The translations under genes were made by a program, and so were the position numbers. Below the pieces are notes generated by a model, which was given only the letters and a program-made list of their open reading frames with translations, was not told the origin of the DNA and searched no databases. 20,471 nucleotides of DNA from Chitinophagaceae bacterium (lineage in GTDB: Bacteria; Bacteroidota; Bacteroidia; Chitinophagales; Chitinophagaceae): the NCBI GenBank assembly GCA_013205585.1, contig JABMML010000070.1:1-20471 (forward strand), given 5' to 3'. Positions 14,714 through 20,471 of this stretch are shown piece by piece (within the stretch, counting starts at the first letter, position 1; each line of letters begins with the position of its first letter).

Positions 14714-15277
14714 ATGCAACAACTATTTGCTTGGTGGATGTTCGCCATTAGAGGCTGGAAAATTGAAGGTAAATTTCATTTTGAATTACCTAAGTCTATT
14801 ATGATAGTGGCACCTCATACGCATTGGGTTGATTTTTTTATAGGAATAGCTGTTCGTAAAAAAATGGGTTTTGAATTTGTACATTTTTTAGGCAAGAGCG
14901 AACTTTTTTGGCCCCCACTAGGTTGGCTTTTACGTTATTTAGGTGCCTACCCGGTAAATAGACAGCAGAAGCAGAATATGGTAGACCAGGTAGTGGCTAT
15001 TTTTAATTCAAAAGAGCGGTTTCACCTAGCGCTTTCACCCGAGGGAACCCGTAAAAAGGTAACAAAACTAAGGTCTGGCTTTTATCATATTGCCAAAAAT
15101 TCAAATATTCCCATAGTCATGGTGGGTTTTGACTTTGCACAAAGAAGGGTGGTTTTTGCCGAACCCTTTTTTGCGACTGCCGATGAAAAAGCAGATAAAT
15201 ACAATATTGTACAGTTTTTCAAGCAGTTTACAGGCTATATCCCCGAATATGGGATCACCGAAGACCTGGAAAATTAA
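14714..15277 (+). CDS. 1-acyl-sn-glycerol-3-phosphate acyltransferase-like protein (PlsC family)
   Basis: 187 residues, short for the family (PlsC is about 240) because the N-terminal membrane part is reduced. The family transfers acyl groups to lysophosphatidic acid or other acceptors at the cytoplasmic face of the inner membrane. Visible: APHTHWVDF giving the HX4D catalytic motif (His35, Asp40), FLGKSELFWPPLGWLLRYLGAYPVNR (substrate-binding block II), and LSPEGTRKK (Glu110-Thr112, block III), followed by IPIVMVGFD (block IV). All four acyltransferase blocks are present, so it is not truncated in its core. The acceptor may be lysophosphatidate or another lipid. It lies 54 nt after mnmH; TATCTTCA at 14693-14700 is a degenerate -7 candidate, so it may have its own promoter. 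Confidence 0.85.
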   Translation: MQQLFAWWMFAIRGWKIEGKFHFELPKSIMIVAPHTHWVDFFIGIAVRKKMGFEFVHFLGKSELFWPPLGWLLRYLGAYPVNRQQKQNMVDQVVAIFNSKERFHLALSPEGTRKKVTKLRSGFYHIAKNSNIPIVMVGFDFAQRRVVFAEPFFATADEKADKYNIVQFFKQFTGYIPEYGITEDLEN

Positions 15278-15296
15278 CCTACTGTTTAACAAAATA

Positions 15297-15330
15297 TTGT
15301 TTTTCCATATTAACTATATTAGTATTTTTG
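15297..15330 (+). promoter_or_regulatory. Promoter of the OmpA-family gene (TTG - N23 - TATTTTTG)
   Basis: TTG at 15297-15299 and TATTTTTG at 15323-15330, separated by 23 nt, match both elements of the Bacteroidota housekeeping promoter. The resulting leader is about 37 nt and A/T-rich, as expected for a highly expressed outer membrane protein. This is the best promoter in the window. Confidence 0.65.
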
Positions 15331-15373
15331 TCCTAAACCTACTTATATTCACTTCAAATAAAAAAGATACAGT

Positions 15374-16264
15374 ATGAAAAGTAAAATTTTTTTAGCGCTT
15401 GCGGTTCTTAGCATTGGTGCTTATTCTTGCGTAAGTCCTAAGAAATTACAGGAAGCAGAAGCTAAATACGGCCAGTTAAATGGAGCGTATGCCGATTTAC
15501 AAGGTAAATTCCGTGATGCACAAGACGCTATCACTAAAAGCAAAACAGATGCTGAAAGAGCTTCTGATAGAACAAAATCATTACAAAGCACAATTGACGA
15601 TTTAAACAAACAAGTTGATTTCTTAAAATCTAATAACAATGTTGTTTTAAGTCAATTAAAAGATATGTCTGTTGTGACAGGTGCACAAGCAGAAAGTATT
15701 AAAATGTCATTAGATAATATTGGTGCTAAGGATTTATATATCCAAGGTTTACAAAGTTCAATAGCCCGCAAGGATTCTATCAACATGAATTTAGTGATGA
15801 ACTTGAAAGGTGCTATTGGAGATTTAAACGATGGCGATATCAATGTAAAAGTGGATAAAGGTGTTGTATATGTTGATATTTCAGATAAATTATTATTTAA
15901 AAGTGGCAGCTTCAACATCACTGATAAAGCAAAAGTAGTTTTAGGTAAAGTAGCAAAAGTATTGGCTGCACAACCTGCTATTGAATTTATGGTAGAAGGC
16001 CATACCGATTCTAAGCAATTAATTAGCGGTGGTAATTTAATGGAAGACAACTGGGACTTGAGTGTGAAAAGAGCCACTACTATTGTTCGTGTATTACAAG
16101 ATACTTATGGTATCGATCCTAAGCGTATGACAGCAGCTGGTAGAAGTGAATACATTCCAGTTACTGAAAACGATACGCCAGAAAATAGAGCTGCGAATCG
16201 CAGAACAAGAATTGTAATTCTTCCTCAATTAGATCAATTCTTCAAATTATTAGAGAAGAAGTAA
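15374..16264 (+). CDS. OmpA-family outer membrane lipoprotein with coiled coil
   Basis: 296 residues. The signal peptide (1-18) ends in AYSC, with Cys19 the probable lipidated residue. Residues about 22-95 are a hydrophilic, heptad-like coiled-coil stretch rich in Lys, Asp and Gln. The C-terminal OmpA/Pal domain (about 160-290) has LLFKSGSFNITDKAK, VEGHTDSK, the NWDLSVKRA segment that contacts peptidoglycan diaminopimelate in this family, and NRRTRIVILP. The protein should tie the outer membrane to peptidoglycan; no beta-barrel is visible, so it is Pal-like in design rather than a classical OmpA porin. Codon use favours AAA/GAA/TTA, and it has its own promoter and a strong terminator, suggesting high monocistronic expression. 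Confidence 0.9.
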   Translation: MKSKIFLALAVLSIGAYSCVSPKKLQEAEAKYGQLNGAYADLQGKFRDAQDAITKSKTDAERASDRTKSLQSTIDDLNKQVDFLKSNNNVVLSQLKDMSVVTGAQAESIKMSLDNIGAKDLYIQGLQSSIARKDSINMNLVMNLKGAIGDLNDGDINVKVDKGVVYVDISDKLLFKSGSFNITDKAKVVLGKVAKVLAAQPAIEFMVEGHTDSKQLISGGNLMEDNWDLSVKRATTIVRVLQDTYGIDPKRMTAAGRSEYIPVTENDTPENRAANRRTRIVILPQLDQFFKLLEKK

Positions 16265-16290
16265 TTTCTTTTCTCGATCTTAAAATATTG

Positions 16291-16325
16291 AAAACCCTTC
16301 CTGTTCATTCGGGAGGGGTTTTTTT
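16291..16325 (+). terminator. Rho-independent terminator after the OmpA-family gene
   Basis: Arms AAAACCCTTCC (16291-16301) and GGAGGGGTTTT (16312-16322) pair over 11 bp with one T-G wobble around a 10-nt loop, and a run of T follows through 16325. This is a classical intrinsic terminator 27 nt after the stop codon. Confidence 0.9.
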
Positions 16326-16381
16326 ATGTAAAGTTTTTGTTTTTAGTTTTCCACCCTTACAATAATGAAAGTTCTTGCCCG

Positions 16382-16389
16382 TATCTTCG
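16382..16389 (+). promoter_or_regulatory. Possible uvrD-like gene -7 element
   Basis: TATCTTCG differs from TAnnTTTG by one base and lies 4 nt before ATG 16394, which would make the mRNA nearly leaderless. It is weak evidence, useful mainly because the upstream terminator requires a new promoter in this short interval. Confidence 0.25.
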
Positions 16390-16393
16390 CAAC

Positions 16394-18697
16394 ATGCAAG
16401 AAGCGTATTTGAATGGTTTAAACGAAAAGCAATTAGAGGCGGTATTACATATTAAAGGGCCCTTGATGATTATTGCTGGAGCAGGAAGTGGTAAAACAAA
16501 GGTCTTAACCACCCGTGTGGCGCATCTAATGCATAGCGGGGTTGATTCTTTTAATATATTGGCACTTACTTTTACCAATAAGGCAGCAGCCGAAATGAAA
16601 GAGCGTGTTGAAAAAGCGCTAGGCAATACCGACGCGCGTAATTTATACATTGGAACTTTTCATAGTGTCTTTGCAAGAATATTAAGAGCCGAAGCAGATA
16701 AGCTAGGTTACCCAAAAAGCTTTACCATTTATGATACCGATGATTCTCGCTCAGTGATAAAAGCAGTGGTAAACGATATGGGTTTAGATGATAAATTATA
16801 CAAACCCAATATTGTACATAATCGAATTTCGAGTGCCAAAAATGCATTGGTGGGGCCCGCAGAATACGCGATGGATACTTTTTTAAAGCAGGAAGATGCA
16901 AGATCGAACCGACCTGCCATTGCAGATATATATGCTAGCTATGCAGCTCGTTGTTTTAAAAATGGGGCGATGGACTTTGATGATTTGCTTTTTAAAATGC
17001 ACGAACTCTTACAAAACTTTCCAGAGGTCTTACATAAATACCAACATAAGTTTAAATATATTTTAATTGATGAGTACCAGGATACCAATCCGGTGCAATA
17101 TCAAATTGCTAAATTACTAGCAGCCGTGTATGAAAATTTATGCGTGGTGGGTGATGATGCGCAAAGTATTTATAGTTTCCGTGGTGCCACCATTGAAAAT
17201 ATTTTGCAATTTCAAAAAGACTATGACGATGTTAAGTTAGTGAAGTTGGAACAAAATTATAGAAGTAGTCAATCCATTATAGGTGTGGCGAATCATGTGA
17301 TTAAAAATAATGTCGGACAAATTCCTAAAGAGTTATGGACAGAAAATGAAGTGGGTGATAAAATAAAGTTAGTACGCACCATGACCGATAATGACGAAGG
17401 AAAATATATAGCTGACGCCATTCAAGAAAATAAATTAAGAAATCATTTCTATAACAAAGACTTTGCAATTTTATATCGTACCAATGCACAAAGTAGATCC
17501 TTTGAGGAAAGTTTAAGAAGAACGGGCATTGCTTATAAGATATATGGTGGGCTTAGCTTCTATCAAAGAAAAGAGGTGAAGGATTATATTGCTTATTTGC
17601 GTATAATAGCTAATACCAAGGATGAAGAGGGACTTAAAAGAATTATCAATTATCCTGCAAGAGGGATTGGAAAAACCACCATGGAAAAATGTTTGGTCAT
17701 TGCAGGTGAACAAAATATTACTTTTTTTGAAGTACTAGAAAAAGCAAAGTACTTTGGATTTAAAGCAGGCACGCTTACCTCTATTGAAGAGTTTGTGACC
17801 ATGATTAAGTATTTTCAAAATCAACTTACTAAACATAATGCTTACGATGTAGCCGTGCAAGTGGGTAAGCATACTAATTTAGTAAAGGAATTATTTAACG
17901 ATAAGTCTACGGAAGGTTTAGCGCGTTATGAAAACATTCAAGAATTATTAAACTCTATTAAAGAGTGGACAGAAAGCCCAAGCAATGACGACGGTGAATT
18001 AGGCGATAAAAGTTTAGGATCTTATTTACAACAAATTACTTTGATCACCGATGCCGATAACGACAACGGCAATGAGGACACCGTAAAATTAATGACAGTA
18101 CATGCGGCTAAGGGATTAGAATTTGCCTGTGTATTTTTAGTGGGGCTTGAAGAATCTTTATTTCCAAGTGGCATGAGTGTAAATACAAGGGAAGAATTAG
18201 AGGAAGAAAGAAGATTATTTTATGTAGCAGTAACAAGGGCTAAAAAACATTTATGGTTAACCTATGCCAACACGCGTTACAGATATGGTCAATTAGTACA
18301 AAACGATCCTAGCCGTTTTATTGATGAAATGCCAGAAGAACAAATTGATAAGAGTAGTTCTGGTGGTGGAGCAAGAAATCAATCTAGTGGATGGGGATCC
18401 GCCTATGATAGAATGCAAGGCGAAAGCAGTAAAAAAACAGAGGGGTCTAAACCTAGTTACCTACCTGTTGTGGCGCCCCATACTTTAAATAAAAACCATA
18501 TCCCTTCGGCTAATTTCACGGCTTGTGATCCTTCAGCGCTGGAAGCTGGCAATAAAATTGAGCATCAAAAATTTGGATTTGGGGTGATTAAAGAAATAGA
18601 AGGGTCGGCGCATAATCCTATTGCCATTATCCTTTTTGATAAAAATGGCGAGAAAAAGATTATGTTAAACTACGCCAAGCTTAGTATTATACCCTAA
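16394..18697 (+). CDS. UvrD/PcrA-family ATP-dependent DNA helicase
   Basis: 767 residues from ATG 16394 (MQEAYLNGLNEKQLEAV). A TTG at 16337 lengthens the frame but starts near the preceding terminator and adds residues unlike the family. This superfamily 1A 3'-5' helicase unwinds DNA in nucleotide excision repair, mismatch repair and removal of stalled complexes. Visible in order: Q-motif LNEKQLEAV, Walker A AGAGSGKT, TFTNKAAAEMKERV (Ia), IDEYQDTN (II), GDDAQSIYSFRGA (III), LEQNYRSSQ (IV), VHAAKGLEF (V) and EERRLFYVAVTRAKK (VI). A Gly/Ser-rich linker leads to a C-terminal Tudor-like module (IEHQKFGFGVIKEIEG), seen in PcrA/UvrD as an RNA polymerase contact. PcrA and UvrD names are both used for Bacteroidota members, so no symbol is given. 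Confidence 0.95.
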   Translation: MQEAYLNGLNEKQLEAVLHIKGPLMIIAGAGSGKTKVLTTRVAHLMHSGVDSFNILALTFTNKAAAEMKERVEKALGNTDARNLYIGTFHSVFARILRAEADKLGYPKSFTIYDTDDSRSVIKAVVNDMGLDDKLYKPNIVHNRISSAKNALVGPAEYAMDTFLKQEDARSNRPAIADIYASYAARCFKNGAMDFDDLLFKMHELLQNFPEVLHKYQHKFKYILIDEYQDTNPVQYQIAKLLAAVYENLCVVGDDAQSIYSFRGATIENILQFQKDYDDVKLVKLEQNYRSSQSIIGVANHVIKNNVGQIPKELWTENEVGDKIKLVRTMTDNDEGKYIADAIQENKLRNHFYNKDFAILYRTNAQSRSFEESLRRTGIAYKIYGGLSFYQRKEVKDYIAYLRIIANTKDEEGLKRIINYPARGIGKTTMEKCLVIAGEQNITFFEVLEKAKYFGFKAGTLTSIEEFVTMIKYFQNQLTKHNAYDVAVQVGKHTNLVKELFNDKSTEGLARYENIQELLNSIKEWTESPSNDDGELGDKSLGSYLQQITLITDADNDNGNEDTVKLMTVHAAKGLEFACVFLVGLEESLFPSGMSVNTREELEEERRLFYVAVTRAKKHLWLTYANTRYRYGQLVQNDPSRFIDEMPEEQIDKSSSGGGARNQSSGWGSAYDRMQGESSKKTEGSKPSYLPVVAPHTLNKNHIPSANFTACDPSALEAGNKIEHQKFGFGVIKEIEGSAHNPIAIILFDKNGEKKIMLNYAKLSIIP

Positions 18698-18737
18698 AAG
18701 CCTTTCGATATCGGAAAAATATAGGTTCAATTAGCCC

Positions 18738-18764
18738 AAAGCCCTCTTCCTGCTAGGCTTTTTT
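18738..18764 (+). terminator. Rho-independent terminator after the helicase gene
   Basis: AAAGCC (18738-18743) pairs with GGCTTT (18756-18761) around a 12-nt loop, and a T run follows. The stem is short but the layout is classical. The T run merges into the -7 element of the next gene. Confidence 0.6.
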
Positions 18765-18766
18765 AT

Positions 18767-18774
18767 TATTTTTG
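18767..18774 (+). promoter_or_regulatory. -7 element of the nfuA-like gene
   Basis: TATTTTTG is an exact TAnnTTTG match 44 nt before ATG 18819. No TTG lies 17-23 nt upstream, since that interval is occupied by the helicase terminator hairpin. Part of the match could come simply from the terminator's T-rich tail. Confidence 0.4.
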
Positions 18775-18818
18775 TAACGCATTGAATTAAAGAGCGGATT
18801 GAATTAAAAATTGAAATT

Positions 18819-19418
18819 ATGATTACCACAGGCAATACCATTGTAAGTATCTATACCGAAATGACTCCTAACCCAGAAACGATGAAGTTTGTGGCCAACA
18901 AGCTCTTGTATCCTGGAAAAAGTATTGATATTGCCGAGGAAAATCTAGCCTTTGCTTCACCACTTGCCAAAGAATTATTTAGTTTTCCTTTTATTAGAAG
19001 TGTTTTTATAGCAAGCAATTTTGTGACGATTACTAAAAACACAGAGCAAGATGACTGGCAAGATGTAATACCTACTATTAAAACTTTCTTAAAAGAATAT
19101 TTAGAGAATGGTGGCGTGGTAGTAAATGAAGAAGAGGTAGCTAAAATGAAACAAGAGGCTAGCAATACCGTTAACGCAGATGATGATGATGTAGTAAAGC
19201 GTATTAAAGAATTATTAGAAAATTATGTGAAGCCCGCAGTAGAAATGGATGGCGGTGCCATTCAATTTAAAAGTTATAACGACGGTATCGTAAATTTAAT
19301 GTTACAAGGTTCTTGTAGCGGATGCCCTTCAAGCATGGTTACTTTAAAGGCAGGTATCGAAGGCATGATGAAGCGTATGATTCCTGAAGTAAAAGAAGTA
19401 GTAGCCGAGGCTGAGTAG
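18819..19418 (+). CDS. NfuA/NifU-like iron-sulfur cluster carrier
   Basis: 199 residues with two domains. The N-terminal Nfu_N scaffold domain (about 9-95) has the typical TPNPETMKFVANK segment and SPLAKELFSFPFIRSVFIASNFVTITK. An acidic linker (about 100-123) leads to a C-terminal NifU-like domain with VKPAVEMDGGAIQF and the CSGCPSS motif; Cys166 and Cys169 bind a 4Fe-4S cluster at a dimer interface. The protein carries Fe-S clusters to apo-enzymes in the cytoplasm. RlmD in this window is one plausible Fe-S client, but no link is shown. The domain order matches eukaryotic and Bacteroidota Nfu proteins rather than the degenerate-scaffold E. coli NfuA. It is monocistronic, ending in a stem-loop and facing the kdnB-like gene. 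Confidence 0.92.
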   Translation: MITTGNTIVSIYTEMTPNPETMKFVANKLLYPGKSIDIAEENLAFASPLAKELFSFPFIRSVFIASNFVTITKNTEQDDWQDVIPTIKTFLKEYLENGGVVVNEEEVAKMKQEASNTVNADDDDVVKRIKELLENYVKPAVEMDGGAIQFKSYNDGIVNLMLQGSCSGCPSSMVTLKAGIEGMMKRMIPEVKEVVAEAE

Positions 19419-19420
19419 TA

Positions 19421-19458
19421 ATTTAGAAGGCCTTAATTAAATATAAGGCCTTCTAAAT
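19421..19458. terminator. 15-bp perfect stem-loop after the nfuA-like gene
   Basis: ATTTAGAAGGCCTTA (19421-19435) and TAAGGCCTTCTAAAT (19444-19458) are exact reverse complements around an 8-nt loop. It begins 2 nt after the stop. Neither side carries a long T run, so it may work as a bidirectional terminator or protect mRNA 3' ends. Confidence 0.6.
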
Positions 19459-19476
19459 ATACTCTCTTATGATTTT

Positions 19477-19503
19477 GTTCAAAAAATTAAAAATTTTTCG
19501 AAC
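19477..19503 (-). terminator. Stem-loop after the kdnB-like gene
   Basis: GTTCAAAAAATT (19477-19488) faces AATTTTTCGAAC (19492-19503) across 3 nt. On the minus-strand RNA all 12 positions pair, one as a G-U wobble; on the plus strand the same position is an A-C mismatch. It lies 11 nt downstream of the kdnB-like stop, so it is best read as that gene's 3' hairpin. Confidence 0.45.
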
Positions 19504-19513
19504 TTTTATTCTG

Positions 19514-20471
19514 TTACAACTTACCGTAAAGTTCTCTCAATTTTTCTCGACTGATCTTGCTTTCCCAATTAGGACCCAATGCATTTTCCCATAAAGGCTT
19601 CATACCAAGAGATACATTAATCATGGTATCGAACTGCTCTTCTGTTAAATTAGCGCAAATACCGGTAGGAATTTCAATTTTGTTTTTTTCTACCATGAAC
19701 TTAAACTCTTCAACTCCTGCAGGATAATATTCTGCTAAATGATTCATCACTATACAATTACCAATACCATGCTTGGTGCCTAATAAATAACTAAGGCCAT
19801 AGCTGACCGCATGTGCTACACCCACTTGACTATAAGCAATGCTCATACCGCCTGCAAAAGAAGCCATCATTAATTGATCATCGCATTCTTCATCCCATTT
19901 ATCCTTCTGTACAAATATTTTTTGACAAAGGTCCAAGGCTTTTTCGCCGTAGCTTTTACTAAACTCATTTAAAAAAGTACCTTCTAAACTTTCAATACAA
20001 TGTATATAACAATCCATGCCTGTATAAAAACGTTGATTAGCCGGAACGTTCTTTGTTAATTCAGGATCCAATACAATTTGATTAAAGGGCGTGAAGTCGG
20101 AGTTCATGCCTAGCTTACGTGTAGGTCCTGTTAATACAGTGGTGCGGCTTACTTCAGCGCCTGTTCCACTTAAAGTTGGAATGCCTACTTTATATACACC
20201 AGGAAGTTTTACCAAGTCCCAACCTTGATAATCTGCAGAAGAACCGGTATTGGTCATCATTAAAGCAACCGCCTTGGCTAAATCTAAAGTAGAGCCACCG
20301 CCAATACCGATGATACCACTCACTTCGCCAAACTCTACTTTTAATTCTGAAGCGAGCGCATCTACTTGTTTTGTTTTAGGTTCATGCGTAACATCAACAT
20401 ATACAATTTTATCTTTCCCTCTTAGTGGAATTCTACCGGCTAGTGGTTTGCCTACAAAAAAATGATCTAAA
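19514..20471 (-). CDS. kdnB: KdnB-like 3-deoxy-alpha-D-manno-octulosonate 8-oxidase (iron-containing alcohol dehydrogenase family), partial
   Basis: 318 residues are visible; the frame is open to the right edge, so the N-terminus is missing. An internal GTG at 20323 is not the start, because the upstream residues continue the family sequence (FFVGKPLAGRIPLRGKD). It is an iron-containing alcohol dehydrogenase: GIGGGSTLDLAKAV (nucleotide loop), SGTGAEVSRT, and metal-ligand segments MDCYIH, GVAHAVSYG and TKHGIGN. From memory, SSADYQGWDLVK, SDFTPF and SQVGVAHAVSYGLSYLLG correspond closely to Shewanella KdnB, which oxidises C8 of Kdo so that KdnA can add an amino group, giving Kdo8N in the LPS core. 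kdnA should lie next to it but is not in the window. Another Fe-ADH specificity remains possible. Confidence 0.8.
   Translation of the reverse strand, partial: LDHFFVGKPLAGRIPLRGKDKIVYVDVTHEPKTKQVDALASELKVEFGEVSGIIGIGGGSTLDLAKAVALMMTNTGSSADYQGWDLVKLPGVYKVGIPTLSGTGAEVSRTTVLTGPTRKLGMNSDFTPFNQIVLDPELTKNVPANQRFYTGMDCYIHCIESLEGTFLNEFSKSYGEKALDLCQKIFVQKDKWDEECDDQLMMASFAGGMSIAYSQVGVAHAVSYGLSYLLGTKHGIGNCIVMNHLAEYYPAGVEEFKFMVEKNKIEIPTGICANLTEEQFDTMINVSLGMKPLWENALGPNWESKISREKLRELYGKL

Noticed and set aside
15652..16077. Minus-strand 141-codon frame inside the OmpA-family gene
   Set aside because: It is a shadow frame produced by the biased codon use of the OmpA gene; no recognisable domain, and it ends inside the coding strand's conserved domain.
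16337..16393. Extended TTG start for the helicase
   Set aside because: The added residues are not family-like and begin right after the OmpA gene terminator; ATG 16394 immediately precedes the conserved Q-motif region.
18703..18717. Palindrome around CGATATCG just after the helicase stop
   Set aside because: A short imperfect palindrome with no T run; the stem-loop at 18738-18764 is the better terminator.
20250..20465. Plus-strand 71-codon frame at the right edge
   Set aside because: It is antisense to the kdnB-like gene, whose minus-strand frame is open to the window end and carries conserved sequence there.
1..20471. CRISPR array, insertion sequence, prophage, tRNA or rRNA genes
   Set aside because: No regularly spaced repeats, transposase or integrase motifs, cloverleaf or rRNA sequence were recognised on either strand, and intergenic spaces are all under about 155 bases.

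Overview
The window is a dense, low-GC bacterial chromosome segment with no gene-free stretch over about 150 bases. It looks like Bacteroidota, probably Chitinophagaceae or a relative. The reasons are: several start regions carry a TAnnTTTG -7 element, the Bacteroidota housekeeping promoter, instead of TATAAT; Shine-Dalgarno sequences are not evident; and the gene set is typical of the phylum (DUF5690 membrane protein, bacterial GH3 protein, TlpA-like thioredoxin with a long N-terminal domain, short-LID adenylate kinase, OmpA-type lipoprotein). The lineage is inferred, not demonstrated.

Layout. 1-3909 (minus) is a likely operon read right to left: rRNA methyltransferase RlmD, an intact rhomboid protease, a second rhomboid-like protein that has lost its catalytic residues, and a membrane-anchored endonuclease/exonuclease/phosphatase protein cut by the window edge. 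3978-5459 (plus) is a secreted TlpA-like thioredoxin. It converges on metF (5465-6424, minus), which is divergent from a four-gene plus-strand operon at 6558-9820: lptB, a GH3-family acyl-adenylating enzyme, a three-helix SemiSWEET/PQ-loop-like protein, and fabG. This converges on adk (9830-10405, minus). An MsrB lipoprotein (10559-11074, plus) converges on a DUF5690 transporter-like protein (11101-12366, minus). From 12438 the plus strand carries a MurG-like glycosyltransferase, tRNA 2-selenouridine synthase (mnmH), a PlsC-type acyltransferase, an OmpA-family lipoprotein with a clear promoter and terminator, a UvrD/PcrA helicase, and an NfuA-like Fe-S carrier. The window ends in the minus-strand kdnB-like 3-deoxy-manno-octulosonate 8-oxidase, cut by the right edge.

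Taken together these are mostly housekeeping and cell-envelope genes. LptB, FabG, PlsC, the glycosyltransferase, the OmpA lipoprotein and the KdnB-like enzyme all fit construction of a Gram-negative outer membrane, and KdnB suggests an amino-modified Kdo (Kdo8N) in the lipopolysaccharide core. MsrB and the TlpA-like protein are exported redox proteins. No mobile element, CRISPR array, tRNA, rRNA or phage gene was seen. I found no convincing undescribed multi-gene system. The best leads are the rhomboid protease/pseudoprotease pair, the GH3 enzyme of unknown substrate in the lptB operon, in-frame repeat expansions in two adjacent genes, and inverted repeats that enclose the stop codons of convergent gene pairs.
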